Part shown: positions 56,912 to 64,000 of the stretch, one piece after another
How the letters are laid out: each line of letters begins with the position of its first letter
How positions within the stretch are numbered: position 1 is the stretch's first letter
Assembly: GCA_024699855.1 (NCBI GenBank)
Contig: JAMPIQ010000002.1
Coordinates: forward strand, 13,020,001 to 13,084,000
DNA from: Aphelenchoides besseyi
Taxonomy: Eukaryota; Nematoda; Chromadorea; Rhabditida; Aphelenchoididae
DNA length: 64,000 bases
Direction of reading: 5' to 3'
Position numbers and translations under genes: made by a program
Notes under the pieces: model-generated
What the model was told of the DNA's origin: nothing
Seen by the model: the letters and a program-made list of their open reading frames with translations, nothing else
Databases searched by the model: none

Positions 56912-59411
56912 ATGGACGGCCGGCGGTCATTTTTTCCGCTTCTGCCAACCAGTGAGTTTTTGTATTTTGGATTTCATCTGACATCTTGTTATTTAGCCGC
57001 ACCACAGCCGTTCATTCGAGCGCCACTCCCGGCCATTCCCATTCAAACACCGATAATGTTGTCACAAGCAAACCTTTTCGCTGCTCAAGCTGCTGCTCAA
57101 GTCGTCGCTGCCGTTCAACTCCCCAATCCAACGACCAATACGTCCATCTTGAACGCCAACTCCTTGCCGATCTCTTCCACTAATTTGGAAATGAGCGAAA
57201 AACAAGTGGAATGGATTCAGTATTTCAACGAAGAAGGAAAACCTTATTATCACAACCGAGTCACTAAAGTCACGACATGGACGCAACCGGAGAACTTTAA
57301 ACCCGCTCCACAGACCTCCGTTTCATCATCTCAATCAAAAGTTAGATATCTATTTTTTTATTATTACTTTTATTTTTCAGACGTCAACTAGCGGGCGTAA
57401 AAACCCGTGGCGTGAGTATAAAAATGAAGAAGGCAAAAGTTACTATCACAATACGGAAACCAAAGAAACCACGTGGACAAAACCACCGGATTTTGACGGT
57501 AAGTGGAAAGAAGAATGTTCATTGAATTTTTGTCTTAAGATCCAAAACCCATTTTAACTCAATCGAAGCTGCCATCTGTGATCTCAAAAAGTGCGACCAA
57601 TAACCTTCCAAGTAGTTTGTCGGACATGGAGAAGGCAATGCAAGCAACGTTGAGAAGTTTGGCTCAGACCGCAGAGTCTCCTAAACCGGCACCCGATCCA
57701 GTTGATCCAAACGAAATGAAACAACGACAAACCGAAAAGTTTCGAGAACTTTTGCTCGACAAGGTGAGAAACATTCATCTCTTTAGTGTTATTCTGTGGT
57801 TTCAGTATAATGATGGAAGAATTAAAACATCGATGTCATGGGATCAGACTCTTCGACAGATCCAGCACGATCCTCGGTTTCGAATAATCACTAAAGTTAG
57901 TGAGAAAAAGCGAATTTTCAACGAATGGAAAACACAACAACAAAAAGACGAACGTGTAAGTATTTCGGTTCTTTTGAAGAGTAGAATACGTTTGATTTAG
58001 GACGCTCGAAAATTGGCGGTACGGAAATCGAAGGACGATTTTGAACAGTTTCTACTAAATCACAAGAAAGCACGCCCGGAGATGTCGTACTCGAAAGCTG
58101 AGCGCGTTTTCGGACATGAAAGCACGTGGAAAGCATTGAGTGAAAGCGATCGTCGTGATATCTACAAAGACACAATGGTGCTTTTGCAACGCAAAATCGA
58201 AAGCGAAACCCGAGAAAAACGAGCTCAAATTCGTCGTCTGTTCACCGATCTCCTTGATTCCTTGGAGAACATCGAATATCGAACTACATGGGCCGAAGCG
58301 CAAAGAATCCTCTCCGAGTGCACTGAAATGGCGGAGAACGACGATCTTAAGTCGATGCACAAGTTGGAACTCCTAGAAAGCTTTAAAGATCATATTCGAA
58401 AGCTGGAACGTGAACACGTAAATCAACGCGAAATGAAGGACAAACGACTCAGTCGAAGTGAACGCCAAATTCGAGATGCGTTCCATGAATTGCTTCAAGA
58501 ATACAATCAAAAGGGCATTATTACTTCAACTTCAACGTGGGTCGAAACATTCCCGTTATTCCGTCAAGATAGTCGCTTCACCAAAATGCTTCAACAACCA
58601 GGCTCAACACCTCTCGATGTTTTTAAATTCTTCGTCGAAGATCTCAAATCCCGATATCATAAGGATCGACGACGTATCCGTGACATATTGGAAAAGTTGG
58701 ATCGTGAAGTGGAAGTCGAAACGACATTCACTGATTTCGAGAAGTGGATTCGTGGGGCAGATCCAACAAACGAAATCGATGCCGGCAATCTTTCACTTTA
58801 TTTCCGTTCGTTGATTGAGAAGGCGGCCGAAAAAGCAAAAGACACGTTGAAACCGGCACCCAAAAAGGTACTTGTTATTGCTCGATTTTATTCTCATAAT
58901 TTATTCAGATGAAACTCGATGTCGAGGCACCCACAGTCGAAATGTTCGAGCACTTGTCTTTCAATATCCGATCCACTGACCGATGGCACGATTTACGTCC
59001 GAAGATTTTGGCTGATCCCCTTTTCGTTGAACACAACTCGGAAGAAATCGAACGACTGTTTTACGAATACATCAAATTGCTTCCAAGCGAGGAATCGGAA
59101 GTCAACGATGAGGAGTCGATGGAAGTTGTGCAGGAGAAGGATCAGAAAAAATCCAAAGAAAAGAAGTCGAAAAAGAGCAAGAAGAAAGACAAGAAGAAGA
59201 AACATCGACATCACGAACGAGATCAAAGCAGATCACGATCGGTATGTGAATTTCATGAAAAGTTTGATTGAATTTATGGTTGCAGCGATCCCACGTTTCG
59301 TCGCATCGAAATGAAGATCGTCGACGAGATCGAAGTTCAGAACGAGGCCGACGCCGACAGAGTCCATCGAACGGTGAAACGAAGCCGAAGAAGTCGAAGT
59401 ACTCGCATTAG
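56912..59411 (+). CDS. PRPF40 pre-mRNA processing factor
   Basis: A U1 snRNP-associated splicing factor that bridges the 5' splice site and branch-site proteins. After an Ala/Pro/Gln-rich N-terminus there are two WW domains (VEWIQYFNEEGKPYYHN and NPWREYKNEEGKSYYHN, each ending TTWT-x-P), then a run of FF domains: FRELLLDK..., KSKDDFEQFLLNHK, REKRAQIRRLFTDLLDSL, SERQIRDAFHELLQEY and KDRRRIRDILEKLD. A Lys-rich segment (KKSKEKKSKKSKKKDKKKK) and an Arg/Ser tail with RRRQSPSNGE close the protein. About eight exons; the last begins at 59286. ATG 56912 follows AATCTTCAG by 26 bp, a candidate trans-splice acceptor. First of four closely spaced genes. Confidence 0.93.
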
Positions 59412-59630
59412 ATGTTTGAACTCGTTGTTAGTGTTAAGATTTGCGTTGACCGCGGTCTTTCTTGTTGTTTTTACGTTTTTAACTATTATACACTGCTAAA
59501 TACGTAAATTAAACGCTCAATTTTTTGACATCTAATCTCAGATTCCGTTGCAAGAAACGGTGACTATATCTGTTGTTTTCTTCAGGCTTTTTTTGCTTTG
59601 TAAGCAATGTAATCGGCATTTTCAGATGTT

Positions 59631-60729
59631 ATGGGTTCTATAAGAGTGCAGCCACCAAGTGGCCAAAGTCGAAATCTTACCGACGTTTTCCAATATCTCC
59701 GATTCAATTCCGTTCAAAATCGACGATCTAATTTTGGATCCACAGTTGATTCAGGTAATGTGAACTTATTCTTAATTATTTAGTTGCAATTTTCAGATGA
59801 TCGTGTTGCTCTTCTGGACGATGCCGAACAAGGGACTGCGGTGGTTTTCAAGTCCTCATCCAACTACAGCACTCCTTCGTGGGTGAACATTCTTGATGAA
59901 GTTAACTTCGAGTTGACGAAGTAAGTATGTTAGAGCGTTGATTTGAGTCATTTGAACTTTCTAGAATTAAAACTCGTAAAGCCAAATTGAAGGAATTGCA
60001 ACAAAAACATTTGATTCGACCCGATTTCAACGACGACGGAGCACATAAAGAACAGGAAACAATCAAAGAACTAACCGAAGATCTTACGAACGTTTTCACT
60101 CACTGTCGTCGGCTAATAAGGTAATGGTCATACTTATTGCCGTTTATTCTCTAATTGATTGCAGAGTAATCGAGGAATCGGATCGTGAGCCCAACCATTC
60201 TTTATCGATCCTTAAAGAAAACGTCATGTCTGCACTTCTTTTCGATCTCAACAATATGCTTGGCGAATTTCGATCCGGACAATCGCATTACGTTAAACAA
60301 TTGGACTCCCGTAAACGTAATGTTGATTCATTTTTATTATCTTCCGATTCTCACAATCCTTACGAGTCGTCGTTTCTTTCACAAGAAGCTGCGCAAACCG
60401 ATGAAGAGCTTACAATCGATCAGATTCAGCAGATCATCGCAAACGAACACATGGTCAAAGAACGTGAACGAGAAGTGATCAAGATCAGCAAATCGATTCT
60501 CGAGCTGAACACTCTCTTCAAAGACTTGGCAACCTTGGTCGTGGATCAAGGAACAATTCTCGATCGCATCGACTACAATGTAGAACAAACGTCGTTGCGA
60601 ATCAAGGCCGCTCATCGACACGTTCAAAAAGCGTACGAAAGTCACAAAACGCGAAAAATGCAAATCATTGTGATTTTGGCTTCTATTGCTATGTTCCTAA
60701 TGTTGCTTTTGATAGTGAAAAGTTTCTAG
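59631..60729 (+). CDS. syx-16: Syntaxin-16
   Basis: A tail-anchored Qa-SNARE of the trans-Golgi network used in endosome-to-Golgi retrograde fusion. The N-terminus (LTDVFQYLRFNSVQNRR) matches the Tlg2/syntaxin-16 start that recruits VPS45. DDRVALL, PSWVNILDEVNFEL and the three-helix Habc region follow. The SNARE motif (KEREREVIKISKSILELN, LFKDLATLVVDQGTILDRID) keeps the zero-layer Gln in VDQGT. A C-terminal anchor MQIIVILASIAMFLMLLLIV ends in KSF. Four or five exons. ATG 59631 lies 5 bp after GCATTTTCAG, a good acceptor, 220 bp after the PRPF40 stop. Confidence 0.93.
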
Positions 60730-60957
60730 CCCAAATGCCATTGCTTTCCAATCCAAATCTTCTCGTTCCTTCTATTTGTGTGTGTTCTCTTATTTCGCAA
60801 AGTTTTAATCTATTATTTATTGCAACATACTTATGTATAAAGAATACATTTTTTGCTGATTCATCAGTTGATTGTAAGTTTTGATGGTTGAAACGACCAA
60901 ACTTATTTGCGACTTTTTCATCGTTTCTTTTAGTTCGTATGTTAATTGTAGCATAAG

Positions 60958-62125
60958 ATGGACGATCAAGCGACGTTTAGTGCGATGCCCAAAGGTCAGG
61001 AAAACAGCTTGTTGTTGGTATCTGCCGCTTTTTTGACCGTCATTTTTACGATAATTGGCGGATTCATCGCGAAGTTGTGGTACGACGAACGACAGAACCG
61101 TCGGGCGCGTGAGTCAATGGCCGCATTAGACGAAATGTTAGGAACCAACACACAAGGTTACAACTTCACAGTTTGTTTTTTTGAACGTTTGTTTTAGAAG
61201 GTAGTCGACGACAGAGACGAAACGAGGAGCGAGACGGAGATTATGGCACCTATCAACCTGGTCGACGAGATGACTACGACAGTGAGGAAGAGGGAAGTGG
61301 TTAGTTCAATGAAATAAGCTGACAACATTGAATCGACATTCTTACAGAAAACGAAGAGACTCAAGATCCGTTTGGAAAGAAGATCGGCAAAAAGAAATTG
61401 GCAAAATTGGAAGCCAAAGCTCAGGCACGTGCTGAACGCGAAGACGTGAGTATTTTGATCTTTAAACATTGACTGTGCCTCGATTAAGATGCTCGCTCAA
61501 CGTGCAGAACAAAAGAAACGCGAAGAGAAGTTGCGCGAAGAACGTGAGGCTAAAGAGAAGGCTGAAGCTGAACTGAAGAAACAAGAAGCTGAAGAGGAAC
61601 GTAAACGACGAGAAGCCATTGCTGAGAAAGAACATCAAGAATATTTAAAGGTTTGAAATTTTTGTTAACTTCTAATCAACGAATGTTTGCAGATGAAAGA
61701 AGCTTTTTCAGTCGAAGAAGAGGGTTTTGATCAAGTGGATGAGAACGAAACAGAGAATCTGATGACATTGTTTATCGATCACATTAAAAAGAACAAGGTA
61801 CATACGATTGGTTTAAGGTTATTAGTATCTTTGTTTAGGCTGTAAACATCGATGAATTAGCATCGTTTTTCAAGTTGCGGGTTGAAGATACAGTGGAAAA
61901 ACTTCGCTACTTTTTGTCTACCGGTCAATTGACAGGAGTCATCGATGATCGTGGTAAATTCATTTACATAACACAAGAGGAACTGGACAATGGTATTTAG
62001 CTTTTAAATGTCAATAACAATTGATTTCAGTTGCAAAATTTGTTTCTCAACGTGGTCGTATCAGTTTGTCCGATTTGGCTGAATACAGTAATCGACTCAT
62101 ATCGTTGGAGAGCGTACAAACTTGA
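60958..62125 (+). CDS. DDRGK domain-containing protein 1 (UFBP1)
   Basis: An ER-anchored adaptor of the UFM1 ligase complex with UFL1 and CDK5RAP3, needed for ER homeostasis and ribosome UFMylation. It has an N-terminal membrane segment ([19 protein letters not shown]), a long charged coiled coil ([18 protein letters not shown]), then the PCI/winged-helix region with [22 protein letters not shown] and the name-giving [10 protein letters not shown]. It ends soon after [16 protein letters not shown] as the family does. Seven or eight exons. ATG 60958 is 229 bp after the syntaxin-16 stop. AATAAA at 62177-62182. Confidence 0.94.
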
Positions 62126-62313
62126 CGATTATATTTACGAGGTTCTTTTGCGAGAGTTCGGTGCTCTTCTAATATGAATAAAGATATTTATTAATGTATA
62201 AACGTTCATTACAATTGTACACAACGTGGTAGTTTCTCCACTTGTTATCTGATCCCAAATCGGCAACCTTCTAATTCTTTTCAGTTTCTCAGATTTCCAA
62301 TTGAATCAACAAA

Positions 62314-62576
62314 ATGAGTGGACGTGATTTGCAAACCGTTGAGCATGCGCGTAAAGCAGTCGATCAAATGCGACGTGAGTTGAACATTCAACGACTGAAA
62401 GTCTCGACCGCAGCTGCCGATATGTGCAAGTAAGTTGGAACCCTTGTATTAATAATCGGCCTTACGATAGGTATGTGCACGAAAACGAGAAGGATGACTA
62501 CTTGTTGAACGGTTTTCCTACTGATAAAATGAATCCGTATCGTCCGAAGAACAGTTTCCAGTGCATGGTTCTTTGA
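62314..62576 (+). CDS. Heterotrimeric G-protein gamma subunit
   Basis: A 73-residue membrane-anchored partner of G beta. The helix AVDQMRRELNIQRLKVS, the linker to YVHENEKDDYLL and the NPYRPKNSF segment match the GGL fold. The C-terminal CMVL is a CaaX box; the final Leu predicts geranylgeranylation. Two exons with one short intron after DMCK (about 62430-62471). TTTCTCAG 22 bp before the ATG is a candidate acceptor. It follows DDRGK1 by 189 bp. AATAAA at 62736-62741. Confidence 0.93.
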
Positions 62577-64000
62577 GTTTGGCGCCCGTTTCTGCATAAT
62601 TTAAAACCTCAAGACATACCAACGCTTTTAATCCAAATTCTTAACTGTGTTTGTTTGCTCTATTAATCTTCGTATTCGACTATTCCATTTTCTTAAACTT
62701 CTAACTCATATTGTAATTGAACATGTCGTTGGGGAAATAAATCCACAAAATAACAGTCACCGTTGTAAGAGCTCCAATTGATCTCATGTTGAAGGGAAGG
62801 CAAGAAGATTTCGATTAAAAGAAGTGATAAGCGCTCTTCGAAACTTCTTAATTGGAATCCAAGAGCGTCGGATTAAATGGAGATCAAATCAGAACGCACG
62901 ATCCGACGCGCAGTTTGACGACCGGGTGAACCCAACGAACTGAAACGAGAAATTCCTTTAGCGTTCACGTGCGAATTCACGACGCGGATTTTGCTCATCA
63001 TTTCCCCCCACCTGCCGACCGCGTATTCTAATTCTCGGCATATGGGCAGAGTGACATTCTTGCTTCTTTCGATCGTTTTACGCGATTTCTTTTATTGCAC
63101 GTGGTTCTTTGCCACTGCGTTTCGAAGTCACAATACGATTTGATTGGCAATGTGCAATCACTTCGGATTCATAAAGTTCGATGAAACGAAGAACGAGAGT
63201 TTTTGTTTGAGAAGCGGCCAAGGAAAAGTGATTTCGAGCTGAGGGCAAGTGTTTTTGCGCTTTTCGTTTCGATCATTTTTAACGCCCCCAAGCTCGAAGA
63301 GAACAAAGCAGCGAAGTCCGTCCGGAAAAAGAGATTACAACCTCCCATTAGATTAGAGAGATTTTCAATGAGAGAATGGACGACGGAGTGTCTTGGCCTT
63401 CGTTTTTATCTCCTCCTCATCAACACAAAAACTGCGACTCGTTTGCGATCTCGCTATTGTTGGTCAAGCTCTTGAATTTCGAAAACACCCGTTAATTCGT
63501 GATGCAACTTTCGACCTCTTAACACTTCTTGTACGAGATAAACAAACAAAATCGTTCATGTTAAAACTAACAAACAAAAAGTGTTCTGCGTCTCAAAATC
63601 TCATGTCAATTATCTTTTTTTTCTTTTGAACTTATTCGGAAATGTATATGGGAACGATTGTTTTTACAATCGTTTCAGTTTTAGTGATTTCTCAACATTA
63701 GCTAAAAACAAATCGACCGCGTCAAAATGGCTAACCGAAAGGATCTGTTGATAGAACTTCAGAACAGCTGTCGTCGCAACTTTCAATTCAAAGCCAAGTC
63801 GATCGTTTGAACACAAACAACGGAACCACCGGATAAGCCTGAAGGATGACGAGTTGGACTTTAAAATCGAAGCGGTAGATTTCACATAACGCCGCTGAAT
63901 TTATCTCGAGATCATAGACGTTACTTTCAAAAATGATCTGCTTTTCGTTTCCGTACAATCTTTTACAATTCATTTCTTTTGTTGGTTTTGGTGATAAGGT
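62577..64000. other. Right-edge spacer
   Basis: No gene I can support. Fragments of possible first exons are seen: ATG 63377 (MDDGVSWPSFLSPPHQ) and ATG 63727 (MANRKDLLIELQNSC, after an acceptor-like CAACATTAG), on the plus strand. The minus strand is open over 63664-63885 with FELKVATTAVLKFYQ. They overlap and contradict each other, and any gene would continue past the window. Confidence 0.4.

Noticed and set aside
63377..63493. Possible first exon beginning MDDGVSWPSF
   Set aside because: Ends in a stop after 38 codons with only weak donors; conflicts with other open frames nearby.
63664..63973. Overlapping minus frames at the right edge
   Set aside because: Two frames and a plus-strand ATG are equally plausible, and no intron joins them; undecidable without sequence beyond 64000.
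1..64000. CRISPR arrays, bacterial operons, ribosome binding sites
   Set aside because: The sequence is intron-bearing animal DNA; no regularly spaced repeats or bacterial signals are present.

Overview
The window is nuclear DNA of an animal, almost certainly a nematode. Genes are split by very short introns (mostly about 40-60 bp, GT(A/G)AGT to TTTCAG/TTTTAG). There is a cuticle collagen with the nematode N-terminal domain, plus an innexin, a PDF-type neuropeptide receptor and an ABCB6/HMT-1-like transporter. Several start codons sit a few bases downstream of good 3' splice sites, as expected for spliced-leader trans-splicing. The order of genes and the protein divergence do not look like Caenorhabditis; an enoplean (clade I) worm is my guess, not something the sequence proves.

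Layout. 0-5 kb (minus): a C2H2 zinc-finger gene, a small basic-protein gene directly upstream of it, and an ABCB6/HMT-1 half-transporter. 5-23 kb (plus): TTC21B/IFT139, an STK16-like kinase, a cuticle collagen, a divergent tyrosine phosphatase, a muscle-type myosin with a shortened rod, and beta-sarcoglycan. 23-39 kb (minus): a cyclic-nucleotide-gated channel, Orai, an unrecognised gene, phosphatidylinositol 4-kinase alpha, and a small gene just upstream of the kinase. 39-45 kb: an innexin (+), the mitochondrial ornithine carrier (-) and Rabex-5 (+). 45-50 kb is a 5.4 kb stretch with no supportable gene, leading into a PDF receptor (50.0-52.3 kb). 52.3-56.6 kb is a degraded zone: a mariner-like end, a frameshifted PIF1/Helitron helicase, a solo LTR inside an intron and a decayed NADAR gene. 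56.9-62.6 kb (plus): PRPF40, syntaxin-16, DDRGK1 and a G-protein gamma subunit, each separated by about 200 bp.

Functional themes are muscle and cuticle (myosin, sarcoglycan, collagen, innexin), calcium and sensory signalling (Orai, CNG channel, PDF receptor, G gamma), cilia (IFT139 with an X-box-like site before its start), phosphoinositide and endosome traffic (PI4KA, Rabex-5, syntaxin-16), and ER quality control (DDRGK1). Gene models were joined by hand from splice signals, frame and family similarity. Outer coordinates are start and stop codons where both are visible. Internal exon edges are inferred and no transcript evidence was available.
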